From: Zerene cesonia
Taxonomy: Eukaryota; Arthropoda; Insecta; Lepidoptera; Pieridae
Assembly: GCF_012273895.1 (NCBI RefSeq)
Contig: NC_052111.1
Coordinates: forward strand, 9,248,759 to 9,312,758
Direction of reading: 5' to 3'
DNA: 64,000 nucleotides
Part shown: in pieces, positions 1-13,024 of the stretch
Numbering within the stretch: position 1 is the first letter of the stretch
How the letters are laid out: the number at the start of each line of letters is the position of its first letter
Position numbers and translations under genes: made by a program
The notes under the pieces: generated by a model
The model's database searches: none
What the model was told of the DNA's origin: nothing
The model's input: the letters and a program-made list of their open reading frames with translations, nothing else

Positions 1-294
1 TAGGTATGTGGTAATTATATGTTTGGTTGTATTTATACATTTGTGTGTAACTTTTTCAATCTCGTTTGTCTGACTGTCATATAACTCGACTAGTACGGTG
101 GATTAATACAAATTTTTAGTGAGTAAAATAGCTTCTTGAAAAGGTTATTGTTACATATATATTTGTAACTTAATAACAAAATATCATATTACTAACTCCA
201 TCTATTTAATATGAGTGTAAACTTGTGATTATAGCTATAATGTAAGATAATATAAGTCAATCTGTGTCATAACCACTGGCAAGTAATAGACATA

Positions 295-508
295 CTAGCT
301 TTCCACCCACGTCTTCGCCCGTGTATTCAAATGCAAGACAGACAAAAGGGCAAAGCTCCTATTCCCGTTAGGTTTCCAGGAAAACTTTCCCATGTTCTTT
401 CTCGATCTGAGTCTGTGAATTTCATCCAAATTAGTGCAATGGTTTTGGCGTGAGGAATATCTGATACAGATATACAGAGTTACTTTAATTTTTATAACAC
501 TAATACCG
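295..508 (-). mobile_element. CTAG-end repeat, family D, minus copy
   Basis: Begins A|CTAGCTTTCCACCCACGTC (compare 59139) with a CTTCGCCCGTGT block, and ends in TTACTTTAATTTTTATAACA. Family hallmarks are the CTAG end followed by T on the element strand and a 5' TTATAAA-type start. Strongly diverged. Confidence 0.5.
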
Positions 509-1106
509 ATATCAAATCCACACTATAAGTTTCATCCGTGGTTGATCTTATTTCAACATTTCATTTCAACCATAACCCAGAAGAATAGACAAAAAAGTAA
601 TATTTCATACGAAGGAGTGCATATAATCTATTCACAATAACACATTGTCTGTAGCCTTGTTAGCGATTCACTGGAGAAAGCAGTTAAAACTGAACAAACA
701 AATAAAAACTAACCCTCATACAACATCGCACAAAAGTAAAAAAATACATTTGAAAAGCTTTTGTCGTTCGCTTCTTTCCACTCTCGGCGGTATTATACTT
801 AAAATAATTTCCATAGTTTATTTTTATAGCGATTTTTTTTCAAGTTTTCAATACACATACTTCGGTTGTGTGGTTTATGCGTTCGTTTGAACATTAATAT
901 AATTTTAGAAACCGCTCTTGAACCGGTGGTAAATGTTTCTATGTTATGACGATTCAAAAATGATTCTACAAGAGGTCTAATTGAATAAATAAATCTTTGA
1001 GTTTGAGTTTTAAATATTTTCTAATGCTTTTGTCAACTATGCCTAGAGATGTTTGTGAGTTAACGATGTTAGGTACCCAGGGGGTAATATCTATAGATCC
1101 CCTGAA

Positions 1107-1205
1107 TAATATCTATAGAACCTATTTAAAAAATTCTTGCACCAATAGAAAGCCACATTGTTTGTCAGTGTTATAGAGCATATTTTATTTTTATCCTGGG
1201 AGGAG
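1107..1205 (+). mobile_element. family C fragment
   Basis: AAAAAATTCTTGCACCAATAG, then AGAAAGCCACATTGT and ATTTTTATCCTGGGA match the middle of the family C element at 33838-34005. Both ends are lost. Confidence 0.5.
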
Positions 1206-1804
1206 CGTCTATTAGTACATACTTTTGTAGGATTTTTTGTTTAGACACCTAGATGCAAGTACGGTAGTAGGTACTATATAGATTTTATTATTGTATCATT
1301 ACAGTTCAAATAAATCAGATTAAGTAATACAAGTGACGTTTAAAGAGAATAATAACTAACACGTATAATATTTGTATCTCATAAATCACTAAATATTGGG
1401 TAAACTAGTTTTAACAAATTTAACAAATGAATTTATTTAATTGAATTGCAATCAAGAAAACTTCCATCCAAGTACTCATACAAATTTCTCCAAGAATAGT
1501 TACTCTGGTAAATTAACCACACAAAATAAACTACACGGGCATAGGGGCGTACAATCCCATCACCTGCATTTAATCCAAATGTCAAGCTAAGTAAAACAAA
1601 CCGTTGTAGTGGTATGCGCGATGTATGTGATCCACCTTTAAGCCTGACATATTCTTAAGCCAAACGAAACACGCGATATTTTACTCGAAACTTCCGTACA
1701 TTGCTGTTATACAACCGCCTCGTAACCTAACCTACATTAACGGCAATACAAAGCCGGCAATGTATGTTGTATTACGGAAGTTGTCGCTACACTAAGTTGG
1801 TACA

Positions 1805-1838
1805 TATATAATACGCAACTAAATCGCTCGTCAGTCGG
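1805..1838 (+). promoter_or_regulatory. possible TATA + initiator pair
   Basis: TATATAAT at 1805-1812 is followed 28 bases later by TCAGTC (A at 1833), an arthropod initiator match at the right spacing. It sits in a stretch with little repeat content. No clear downstream element or good splice donor follows, so this could be chance in AT-rich DNA. Confidence 0.2.
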
Positions 1839-3721
1839 ATGCAAATCTGTGGCCCGTAATTGCTTTATAAATAAACGCGAGTGGTAGCGTGGTTAATTGT
1901 CACTAATATAAACGTGAATACTTGGCAAAACATACATACTTAATGTAACAATATATTGTGTGCCTTATAACATTGTATAAAAGGCTTAATTTCATTGGGT
2001 TTTCAATCCCTGCTTGCGACTGATACATTTGTAAATACTCGTATTATCAAAATTACCAAAACCAGATGATCACATAGAGAAAAACAAACAGACAATATAT
2101 CATTTGACATATCTGTTTAACTCATAAAATATTAGATGTAAAAATGATATGTTAATCACAAAAATGATATACTACTTGCCTGTCAAAAATTCATAATTCA
2201 ACTGTGATTTCATAAGTGCACTGTAAAGTTTTTTACGGCGTCCTGTTTGAATAGTTGTCGAAAACTAAGAGAACAGTCAAGTGTGCCGACATAAACCCTG
2301 ATTTATAGCGTTCATCGAGATTTATGTATCGTTTATTCAACGTTTGTAAGACAACAGTCTATTTTTGGACGTAAACACACCGTATCCGGTGAGGTGCGGT
2401 TGAGTGGATAGTATGACTAGCGAGTGGTTCCAGGCAATTATACTGGTGATGACGATGCCAACTTGTTTGGAGGGGAATTTAATTGTTTTATAAAGGTTTT
2501 CAAGTAACGGTTCAATCACAGTAGAATGTTCTAGTAATCATATTTAATGCATTTTGTATCAATAACATTCTTAATAAAACATTTTACCACACAAACAAAA
2601 ACAATTAACAAAATAGGATCAAGTAAAAAAAAGATGAACAAAACAAAAAACTATTAAGACACTGCCTAAGACGTCACTGCCGTGTATTCAGTTCACTCCA
2701 CTGATTGTAAAGACATCAAAATCAGTTACGCAATGTTAACAAAACATAAATACGCAAGAGACCCCAAACGACCATCTGATACCTTTACACACAGCTAATG
2801 TTAGCATTTAGGGGTAATGTTTATCATTTGAGAGGGGCGGTGCGGAATTTTTTGCTAAATTATTGTACTAATCTTAGGTCATTAGTTTGGCAAGTCACGT
2901 TCCGTGCCGTCCAATTGAATGTTCTTCAGTCAATTTTTTCATGGAATTTCGTGAAACGCGCTGCTAATGAATGTAAAGACGTTTTCTGTAATATAATGAT
3001 ATAAAAACGAAACTGAACCTAATATTATGTTCATAAATGCACATAGTTTCATATTATATAATAAGCATACGTCTTCATTTATTTTTCAATACAATTGTAT
3101 TGTATTGAAAATATGTATATTTATATGTATGTGTAATGTATGATATAATATTATATGAATGTATTGAAATCAAAATCTTAATAACTTCTGCATATCCATA
3201 ACCATATTTATGTCCACATGTTAATGAAATTATAACAATGTTTTTCGGCTAATAACGTTTATAACATCGATTTAATTTTACAACTTAAAACTACAAGTTT
3301 AACAAGCAACATAAATATACGCGATATCTTCCATTAAAAGTTTTGAAAAGTTTGTATTTGCCTTGGAGGTGTTCTATGCTCTTATATGTACTTATATGTA
3401 CTCATATATAGTGTTTTTACTATTTAGCCAAAACCTATGAGTTCTTTTATCTACTATATAAATTTTAAGAAAATATTGGTAGAAGTTTTTGACACATGGC
3501 ACCAGTTGTATATTTATATCCTAGTTGATCAAAATATACTGCCTCAGTGAAAATGCTACCCAAGATCAGAGATTCTCTACAATACCTAGACATTTTGCAG
3601 AAAGCTGGGCCATTATGACAATGTATAAAATAGGTATTATCCTCCATAACAAACCTATTTCGCCTAGGTAATACATACATACAAATTATTTACAAAACGT
3701 ACATTCCAAGAGCAAGGTGAT

Positions 3722-3862
3722 AAATGGTGGTAGTCTGGAAGAGATCGCCACCTAGCGATAAGACCGCCATTTGTATTTATTTTATTGTATGTTCTGCATT
3801 TCTCTATCTTCTATGTATGCAATAAAGTATTAAATAAATAAATAAATAAAAGAAATAAATCT
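3722..3862 (+). mobile_element. 3' end of a non-LTR retrotransposon (LINE)
   Basis: TAGTCTGGAAGAGATCGCCA, GATAAGACCGCCATTTGTAT, a polyadenylation signal AATAAA at 3821 and a tail of TAAA/AAAT repeats form the typical 3' UTR of a common lepidopteran LINE. The copy is 5'-truncated; no reverse transcriptase is present. Confidence 0.65.
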
Positions 3863-4083
3863 TGATATATATTTAACAATATGAAGTAACTAAAATGGTG
3901 GAAATGTAAGTATTAGAGTAAAAATAAGTTAGCGAGCAGCGAAGCGACGGTTTTGTACTGTAACACCTAGCGTGCCAAGCGAGCGTTCCGCGACGTCGGC
4001 CAGCAAGTAGCTAAAATTGCCTAGCTACATATCTTATATTCGAAAAGTGTAAGAAAAATCACATTTAGTTGTCTTTTTTCGAC

Positions 4084-4194
4084 GACATGTGACATCTGCC
4101 AACCCGCACTTGGCCAGCGTGGTGGATTATGGCCTGAACCCTCATAGGAGGCCTGTGTCCCAGCAGTGGGAACATATATGGGCTGATGATGATG
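4084..4194 (+). mobile_element. 3' tail of an RTE-like LINE, plus copy
   Basis: TTGGCCAGCGTGGTGGATTA, TGGCCTGAACCCTCATAGGA, CCCAGCAGTGGGAACATATA and a (GAT)n tail match the short 3' end of a lepidopteran RTE-type retrotransposon. It is truncated, with no coding part. Confidence 0.6.
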
Positions 4195-4879
4195 TTGTCT
4201 TTTACAGACATTACCGGCATTATTCTACACATTATATAGATATTATATAAAATACCGTATAATAACAGATATACAATATACACACATATAATAATTATAC
4301 ATTTTAATTTGTGTAGGTGCAGCCATTTATAAATTTAAATCATAAACAATAACATCGGTTTAGTTAGCATTGTGTCGAAATATAAACTTTTAATTACATA
4401 TAATTATCGCATGATATCAGAAATTTCATGTAAAATTATAACTCAATTATTTACACACTATAAAATATCAACATATTACAACTTTCAAACAATACGAGTA
4501 TAACGGTATAATTAAATTTAACAAGCTAAATAAAGCTTGGACTATAATCAAACAACACACTCCAACTCCAGTTAAATGGATCATTTGAGTAATAAAACAT
4601 GATTCAAAATATAAAAAGATCACTTTACAATATTGAATGAAAAATATTTAACTATTCACTAATAAGAGCACGACAAAAAGATGATTAACTTTATTATAAG
4701 AAATATAAACAGGTTATTATTATTTTTTATATTTAAAAGTTTAGTTTTCGTTGTTTGTTTGTAATGATAACCTAAAAACTATAATACATATTAATAAGGC
4801 TTTTATTTTATTAATAATCATATACAAATGATGAGTTGTTGAACTGAAGAGTTTGAACTAGCGAGTTCATCTCAGATAC

Positions 4880-4982
4880 AGATCCGATTTGAAAAACTTT
4901 TTCAGTGTTAGATAGTCTATTAAGGAGGGAGACCATATATAAAATAATTAACGACACAGATGAAATCGCGGGGCACAGCGAG
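4880..4982 (+). mobile_element. degraded CTAG-end type repeat fragment
   Basis: GATCCGATTTGAAAAACTTT, TTCAGTGTTAGATAGTCTAT and a tail GATGAAATCGCGGGGCACAG resemble the 3' half of a related lepidopteran repeat whose intact end would be GCGCAGCTAG. Here the end has decayed to CAGCGAG. Confidence 0.45.
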
Positions 4983-5420
4983 TTTATATTAATACTATTA
5001 ATACTAGTACTATTAAACTGATAACTCGTATATATAACATTTTACTCTATCAGCTAGTTAAATACATATAATAAAGGAAAACGTTCGTGATATAACGTGA
5101 ATTGGACCAAATGGATTAAAGAAAGCTAGTGAAAACGTTATGCCGCGTCTATTATAATCGCAGATAAACAATGCGCTAAAAATACAAGTGTACAAGTCTC
5201 ATGATTTACAGAGCTCGCAGTTGATGTGACGGATATATATATATTTCGGATTTTTTGTGCCCCCATTCCGTGTAGATCAAAAGTACACGATGTGTTTCAG
5301 TCTGCAGACGTCAGGAGTGTAATGATGCGACTTTAACGTATTGCTACTATTTAGTTTTTGCTTTTATTATATATATTTGATTTTGGTTTAGTGGATTTAT
5401 GGCTGGTTACTTGTGTTGTT

Positions 5421-5635
5421 CAAACCGACCGTCTCCTTGGTACAGTGGCTAACGCGTGAGCGTAGAACCGAGGGGTTCTGGGTTCAATACCCGGTAGGGA
5501 CGCACAAAAAAGGTCTCGGTCTGGCAGGACACAGAAGGTTGATCTACTCGTCCGTAAAGAAAATCGATCAGTGAAACATGTACATCATCTGCTCCATACC
5601 CACTAGGGGACACGGGACTTCACTTTTTTTTTTAC
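5421..5635 (+). mobile_element. tRNA-derived SINE with target-site duplication
   Basis: A tRNA-like head (about 5427-5502) has an A-box-like TGGCTAACGCGTGAGC and a B box GGTTCAATACC (5481-5491). The body continues GGTCTCGGTCTGGCAGGAC and ends CACGGGACTTCAC plus a T run. A perfect 12-base direct repeat ACTTGTGTTGTT flanks it (5409-5420 and 5636-5647), which is the target-site duplication. It is a SINE, not a tRNA gene, because the cloverleaf is imperfect and a non-tRNA body follows. Confidence 0.82.
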
Positions 5636-6098
5636 ACTTGTGTTGTTGTATTGAACGACATACGAACACCAACGCACAATCCTTACGAATGCACGCCGTT
5701 TCAATGCAAGTCGATGTTTCATATGAATCATCAAAACAGGTTTTGACAAGAAAAAGTGACAGCTATATGACAATAAATCGTCCAAAAAATATATTAAACC
5801 AGAAGTTACATCTAATAGAATAAACAACTATTTTAGTTCAACTTAATTTAGATATAAAATAAAAGCATAATTAGAATATAAAGAACTTATCACACATGAG
5901 CCCGGTAAATGAAGTTTTAAAACCTTCCGTAAAGTAGATCCATCCATCATCCTTCGCCACTCGGCAGCGCTGCAGAATACCAATATACCTATAGGACATG
6001 TCGTGATGCATTAGTTTTTGTACCTTTTTATTTCTGTAGGTTAACAGTAGCGAAATAATAATGGATGAAATGATGATAAGAACATGAATTCTACTTTA

Positions 6099-6296
6099 TC
6101 CTACTAATATCATAAATGCGAGTTTGTGAGGATGTGTGTGTGTTTGTTGCTCTTTCACGCAGAAACTACTCAACCGATTGCAATGATATTTGGTACGTAC
6201 ACAGCTGGACAACTGGAATAACATATAGGCAACTTTTTATCCCGATATTCCTACGGGATATGGACTTACGTGCGTGAAACCGCGGGGCGCAGCTAG
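6099..6296 (+). mobile_element. non-autonomous Helitron-like element (family A)
   Basis: Full-length copy: begins A|TCCTACTAATAT, has the internal block CACGCAGAAACTACTCAACC and the block ATTCCTACGGGATATGGAC, and ends CGCGGGGCGCAGCTAG|T. Ends of TC...CTAG between A and T are Helitron hallmarks. It has no coding capacity. Confidence 0.8.
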
Positions 6297-7027
6297 TTTC
6301 ACATAATTTTGTTGGATGAGTGAGGATGAATTATCTTTTTAGGCAATTGTACAATACTTTATGAATGAAACATTTTTAGGAATCGAATTAAAGCTTTTTA
6401 TTATTAAATACCCAGAAAGTAATCACATTTTGCCACGTTATAACAAATCAATGCGTTACTTAGAGCTCTTGAATAAGACATAAACACCAGGCCCTAAGGT
6501 GTATAACATCATAGTGATAAAGGTGTAATATCATACTTTACAATAATCCTTCTCATAATTTTCCAAACCAAAACAAAGCGTACGTATTTTCAATAAAATA
6601 GTTGGTGCACCTGACTGATCGCCTAACTGACACATATTTACGTAAATTTTCATAAAAATCTGTGTAATGTTTGCAACAGACAATGTAATTATTAAATTTA
6701 TTAATCACTATATTTATTGATCACTATTTGATTTTTCCCGACGCTTTGCACACGTTAAATTGGGAGTAGTTTAATAAATGTTATCATGCATATAAGCCTT
6801 CCTCTTGAATCATTGTCTCCATTAAAAAACCGCACCAAAATCCGTTGCGTAGTTGTAAAGATTAAGGCATACATAGGGATAAACAGAGAAAGCGACTTTA
6901 TACTATGTATTTATTCAACATTAAAATTAAAGTTCAGGTTTTATTAAAGTTCATTTCCAGGTATCAGAACAATAAGTAACATAGCTATATAAAACGCTAC
7001 AAGCGTCCCCGATCCGTTTCGAGCCAT

Positions 7028-7082
7028 CAATCCGGTCTCGAACCCGCGATTGATTGATGAGGCGCGCTGCTACACCTACTTT
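7028..7082 (-). mobile_element. tRNA-like B-box fragment
   Basis: CCGGTCTCGAACCCGCGATT followed by GAGGCGCGCTGCTACACCTA reads as a reverse tRNA-like segment (B box, then anticodon-side remnant). It is not a complete tRNA. Confidence 0.35.
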
Positions 7083-7794
7083 TTACTTTTATCTTGAACA
7101 CTAGAATTACTCCGGAAACGTGGGACGTTTTACCTCTAAGATCTGTTGGATGGATGGATTTTTAAAGGAATGAAGTTTATTAATACAACTTTGCATCGTG
7201 TTTTATTTTATATTAAGGGTTTAGTTTAGTGCTCTTTGAAAACTATAAGAAACAAAGATGCTAAAATGATATAACCTATTTTTTCGAAATACATATCTCT
7301 CTGGGCCTAATATTTCTTTATTCATACCAAAACACGCAATGAAACGTTATTGCGTCACCTTATGTTAAATCCATTTTGAGTTTGAAGAAATTAGTCAATA
7401 ATCGGCGAAAAAACACATAACACACACGTAAATTGCTTTAATAATTATTTTGTGTTTATTTTTCACCACAGTACATCCATTTGTTGAAATGTCACATTAA
7501 ATGTTCGGTGAATCTTACTATTGTCGGTGCTCAGCTAAGAAGTGAGGCTATTGTGTGCGGACTCAAAGCGGGCCCAAACTCAGTTACCGTCAAGTTATGT
7601 TACGCTTTTAAAACCACTTATTCGTTGTGAGCACAAAGCGTTCTTTATTGTCCACTTTCAGAACAAAAGCCGAGATCAGTTCTTTAATTCCCAGATAGTT
7701 GTCGTATTCGGAAAACGCTAGTGTAAATTAATGGATATAATGACTAAAGGTTTGCGAGATACTTGTGCTCAGCTGAAACAACGCCATCTAGTAC

Positions 7795-7945
7795 CAAATA
7801 GGAACTACATGAAATACGGCGAGCGTGGTTTCCCCGTGACCACGCTCGCTGTAAAGTGTTCGAAACGTCGGGTTAATATAATGAATAAATCGCCTTTAAA
7901 ATCCGTTAAAAAGTTTTTAATTTCTAAATACATGACATAGTTTTT
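7795..7945 (+). repeat. hairpin-bearing interspersed repeat (family I)
   Basis: A perfect 11-base inverted repeat, GCGAGCGTGGT and ACCACGCTCGC, spans 7819-7849 with a 9-base loop. It is followed by GTGTTCGAAACGTCGGGTTA and TTTAAAATCCGTTAAAAAG. Parts recur at 48648-48730 (reverse) and 60281-60360, which shows it is interspersed. The 69-codon frame here is part of the repeat. Confidence 0.55.
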
Positions 7946-8012
7946 GACGTTAATATCACATCATATTAGTACGTCCTGCCAAACCTTTGGTAAAATTTAT
8001 GTTCAAACTCAA

Positions 8013-8165
8013 CTGTTCGCCTCGTTACCCGTGGTACATATATAGCCTATGTAACTCAGTGTAATTGCAGCTTTCTAATGGTGAAAGATTTTTTGAAATC
8101 GGTCCAGCCGTTCGCGCGTGATGGCGTGACCAAGGGAAATAGGGATTCTATTTGCAAACCATAAT
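8013..8165 (-). mobile_element. family C fragment, minus copy
   Basis: TATATAGCCTATGTAACTCA, GCTTTCTAATGGTGAAAGA and TTGAAATCGGTCCAGCCG are the reverse of the family C middle. The ends are poorly preserved. Confidence 0.55.
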
Positions 8166-9884
8166 TATTAACATATTACAGTTATAGTAATATCGGGCAA
8201 ATACCGCCATAGCCTACAAGAATTAAACAGATTTCTTTACGATAAACATTTTGAATGCTTCAATGGTTCCCAAATATCCGAATATATTTTCGAACTTCCG
8301 AACTACCTCTTATAATATTAGCGAATGTTGAAAAACTGGGTTAAGGGTTTACAAATTCGTAAATCTAATGACGCTATAGGGAGTCTGAAACTTATAATGA
8401 ACGCTTTAGTTATATTCCCCAGTAGCTGATAAATAAGTTTCAAAATTGTATAAAAGTTTAACTATTTCATAAAAAACAGGCCTTCCCCGATACTAATTTA
8501 GCTTCAAGGGTCTTCTTTGCGTTTAAATAGGTCTTTAGGCATCATAAAGGAGGTCTTTCTTAGGAGTTTCTTTCTGTTTTCCTTAAGATGTAGTTCCTTA
8601 TTGTTTTCCTTTGTATATTTTCTCATTGATGTTTATTATTGGAAAATTTATACGCAACATGTCTTGTGAATTTAATGTTTAGTTTTGCATTGCATTCAAA
8701 TGCTATATAAAAGAAAAATTTTGAAAGAAAGAAAAAGTATTCCAAATCCCGCCTCATGCTCAAATTTCTTCCATTCTTTAAAAGTTTCCATGTCTAGTGA
8801 ATTAAAGATTCATCCCTCATTACATGCACCTGTAAACCTTTTCACAAAACTCTCTTTGTCTATGCTTTACAGAATAAGGTATCATATAAATAACCTGCTT
8901 GGTAGCACGTCAAATAACCGTTTCGATAAACCGTTTCGTTTCCCAACCGTTACCGTCCGTACCGATATCTATAAAGTTATATTTTTACACACTCCTACAT
9001 ACCAGGTTACGACAGTATTATTGCTGTTGGGATCAACTGGCTGTGACTTGGATCTTTCGATAAATTCTGTTACGGGCCAATTACAGCGGGACCCGATATA
9101 AAGTAAACAATTTATTTTCCAGTCGATACTGTCAAGAATTGGTACGTTACCCTTAAATTGGAAACTTGTTCAGTATTGTAGCTTTTCCGTAGAAACGTAA
9201 AGAGAAACGGCGCTAAGCTAGTAAAAGTAACTAATTAGTCGAGACCTTTACAATGTGGAGTTTCACTTTGTTGTATACAACACAAACTCATTATAAACAA
9301 ATAACATAAAATGCTCTTATAAAAAAGTAAAATGCATACACATTTTACTTTTATATTTGGATTCTTATATTTGGAGCCAAACTTCTTGGTCTATTGCAAT
9401 GTTCGTGATCAAACCAATTTGTCTTATCTTATTTCTTTAACATCTGATTACCCAAACATAATATACATCACCAAGATTTCACACGCTTGCAGTAGTTCGA
9501 AACCCATGGCCTCTATATTAAAGCAATCCTTCACAATCTTAACCAACAACCTATAACCCATCTGCTCAATAGACCTTTTTTATCGCCCTAACGAAGGGTT
9601 CATAAAATGAAGACATGGACTCTTCGAGTTACGAGGGTAGTTAATTAAGTACAAGATGAACAATAGTGATCCGAGGCCCATAAATTGGTCATAAATGTAG
9701 CTGATCCAGTAATGCTGTTAAGATAGTATAGCCTTTACAAGTCGGTCCCGTCAATTCCGGATAAACGTATTAACATACCTCTTCGTAGAAGTTACATCTT
9801 CAGCGTCTTTATTATGATCATTAACCATTAATGTTTCACGTTTTAGGGCTTAGGGTATTTTATAGGTTATGTTTTTCTTTGTTT

Positions 9885-9990
9885 TTGCCATAAGTGTATG
9901 TGAGATGGTGGTTCACTTGATGACTTGATGACTGACTGAGGAATGGACTGGGAATGGTCAGGAAAAGGAAACGGGCCTCCTACTTTTCTT
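9885..9990 (+). repeat. interspersed repeat family B, short fragment
   Basis: GCCATAAGTGTATGTGAGAT, GGTGGTTCACTTGATG and GGACTGGGAATGGTCAGG with AAACGGGCCTCCTAC match the left edge and the middle of family B, with the intervening part deleted. Confidence 0.4.
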
Positions 9991-12822
9991 CTTTAATTCA
10001 CCACACTTGATGCGTCTGTTGTAAAAAATGAAGGTTTCCCTTTTTGTTATGAATTAGAAGCACATGAGTCTTATGATTACGTAGAAGTAGTTGCTCTATT
10101 TACACTATCGATATGGATTTCTAGGATCTCCAATAGGTGGCTATTGTTTTTGTTCGGTTAGGCAGAAATTATATTACATAATACATTTGCGTTTTATTTG
10201 AGCGGAAATAATTCTTGAAATAAAATATTTCTTTCAGGTTACACTGTCTAGAGCGAGCTTAAAACCTTATCTAGCTAATAGTATAGTTTACTACACCAAA
10301 TAATATTAACTGCACTCCTAGTATCCTGACATCTTGCATTGAATGTATAATATTGTAGCAATAAAAAACTTCCCGCAGTCTAAGCGCCAAGCGCCCAAGT
10401 AGTAATTTGTCCGAATGGCCCATAATGTCTGCGAATTTAACATTAGTACTGTAGCAATAAACACATAACAGCTCCACATTCTTCGCGTTTCAATCTCGCG
10501 CTAAAACCAAGAGCATAATTTATCTTGTGACGTAAGTTCTGGAGTTTTACGTCGGCAAGAAAGTTCAGTTGGGCGAATACCTTCGCAAATTTATGTCACA
10601 AATTGTAGTACAAATGTACATGTTACATGTATGTTGCTAATATCATTGTGATGTATTCGATCGATTTGTGACTGAAGGAAATTCTTAATTTAGTTCAATT
10701 TGCGATTATTAATATTTGTAATAGCTTACTTGTGTTATTACCTTTCGAATTATTTCTGTTTGAATTGTGTTTAAAGATATGATTTTTCTCCTAAAAATAA
10801 AATATTCTGCACGGCTCTCGTAATTGAATAATAATTTACATGTTTATTGGTTTTGAAATACTAAAGATTGATAAACAACTCATTTCATTACATGATGTAA
10901 TATATTTACTGTGCTAGAACCAAAGAAAATAAACCACCCGTAAACAAGAGGCGTTGTTTACGGTGGGATTATTAATTATATTATGTATTATCCTGATATT
11001 TAACAGAAGAAAGAGAAATAACGAAGTTAGTGAGGCTTAACCTTGCACAATTGTACAGTGCTTGATAAACATTGCAGTAACAATGCAATGGAACAACGCG
11101 CTGACTGGAACAGGCTATTTTAGCATGTATTCGGTAGTCAATTTTCACAAATTGTTTTGGACTTTATAGTTGTTTCGTGCTAAATTTTTCACGTCCCGAG
11201 TACTGAATGGCGCTGTGATTTTTCGATCTTTTTGCAAACTCTTGTAAGTTTGTACCCTTGACCCATTTTGCAGGCAAAGAATCACTCACATTGCGGCAAA
11301 ATAACAGAAACAAAAGAAAATGTACAAAACATTTGAGGCCTTTGCAACGTTTGTTAGTATTTCGGGAATTTCGTGTAAATTGGATTATATTTATGAGTGA
11401 AATGCAAACGAGGTCCCGAGTTGCTCAAGAAGAGTGTCCATTGTTGTGACTGTACGGAAATAACTACATGTCTATTTTGTTTAACTAGTTGCCTCAAGCT
11501 TTGTCCACGTACAAAATTGTTATTTAACAAGATAAGCAGAATTGTCTCAATTTAGTTATAAACATTCGAAATTAAAACATAATTTGTGTAAGTGTTCTTG
11601 TGTGTTGTAGCGGACAGTTCGAATATGCAAGATTTTAATTATGTTTTTATTTGTAGTAAACTTATTGTGATATCCAAAAGAAATAGGAAAACGGATGAGT
11701 TCTCTTCAGTCAAAAAACACCACTTTATCTCCACCAATATGAGCAAAGATAGGTATATTATGTTTTCCACATTCGGAGACCCTTAAGGAAAATGTTCAAC
11801 GTTCATTTCCAGAGTACAATCATTCATCACTTATGGATTTCTATGGCACTTGGGTTATAGTTTTTGTCCTCAATAACAGATAAGGAACAAACAAGAACAT
11901 CTCAATGTCCTGGTTGGCACATTTACCGAATTAACTTGAAACCTTTGGTAACATAAATCACAGTGTGTGTTTTTATACACATTGTGTTTCACGTGGGTAA
12001 GTTTTACATAATATTTTCTATACTCTTATGTTTTCAGTAATTGGTGAAGTGATTCTTCTCTGTTTGACTTTTGTGATTATTGTATACAATCTTAAGTTTT
12101 TGCTCTTTATGTGACTGTCTGTCTGATCAGCCAAGTGCTTTATGAGATATTCCTCTTGTCATAAACATCATGCCTTCTTATATAATTTATTACATTTAAA
12201 AAATTTGACCATGCATCCAGTCTTCGATTTGTATCATCCAAACCCAGAAAACACAAGCTGTTTAGACAAAATTCTTAAGCAGGAATTTCTTAGTAGACGT
12301 CACTCTTCAAAATTTTGATTATTCTCACAATTATTTATAACTCCTTCAGAGGTAAAATGTCACGCAAAATTACAAGCAAAACGAAGCCTTTCCAAACTTT
12401 ATATTAAGCAGTACCTAATGAGTTTTTGAAACGAGAAACTCGCGCTGTAGGATCACACGAAAAGTTTAAGGGCAGGGCTGGCGGTGCGACGTCCATTACC
12501 AGAGGCAAGTTTCAAAAGATAATGTGTATATTCTTTAACCTTATAAATTTCCATTAAAAGTCAACTGACTCCGACCCTATTAACAGTTGCCTCTATACAA
12601 TGATGAATTTGTTCGCAACAAAGTTGTGAGCAAATTGAGGAAAATAACGGATATAAATATTGAAAAGAAATTGACGAGGAATAAAATCTTGTAGATTAAT
12701 TTGTTTGAAATACGGGGAGATATTTTCGATTGTGTTGGAGTTAAATAGTACAGAAAGTTTTTTTTTTAATATTAAAATACCGTTGTCACAGGAAGAGGTT
12801 ATATATTTTTAGCAATATATTA

Positions 12823-13024
12823 CTACCTGCGCCCCGCGATTCACCCGCGTAAATCCATATCACGTAGGAATATCGGGATCAAAAGTTGCCTATATGTTAT
12901 TCCAGTTGTCCAGCTGTCTACGTACCAAATTTGATTGCAATCGGTTCAGTAGTTTTGCGTGAAAGAGTAATAAACACACACACACACATCCTTACAAACT
13001 TTCGCATTTATGATATTACTAGGA
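12823..13024 (-). mobile_element. Helitron-like element, family A, minus copy
   Basis: Reverse-orientation copy starting CTACCTGCGCCCCGCG (one change from CTAGCTGCG) and ending TACTAGGA|T. Internal blocks TCCAGCTGTCTACGTACC and an (AC)n run match the other copies. It is followed by an AT palindrome-rich patch (TTAATTAATTAATTAG). Confidence 0.78.

Noticed and set aside
5427..5502. Possible tRNA gene
   Set aside because: The A and B boxes belong to a SINE with a non-tRNA body and a target-site duplication; the cloverleaf is imperfect.
8685..9101. 138-codon open frame on the plus strand, the longest free of N
   Set aside because: No recognisable domain, no signal or repeat structure, composition like the surrounding non-coding DNA, and no splice context. 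Long chance frames of this size are expected in 64 kb on six frames.
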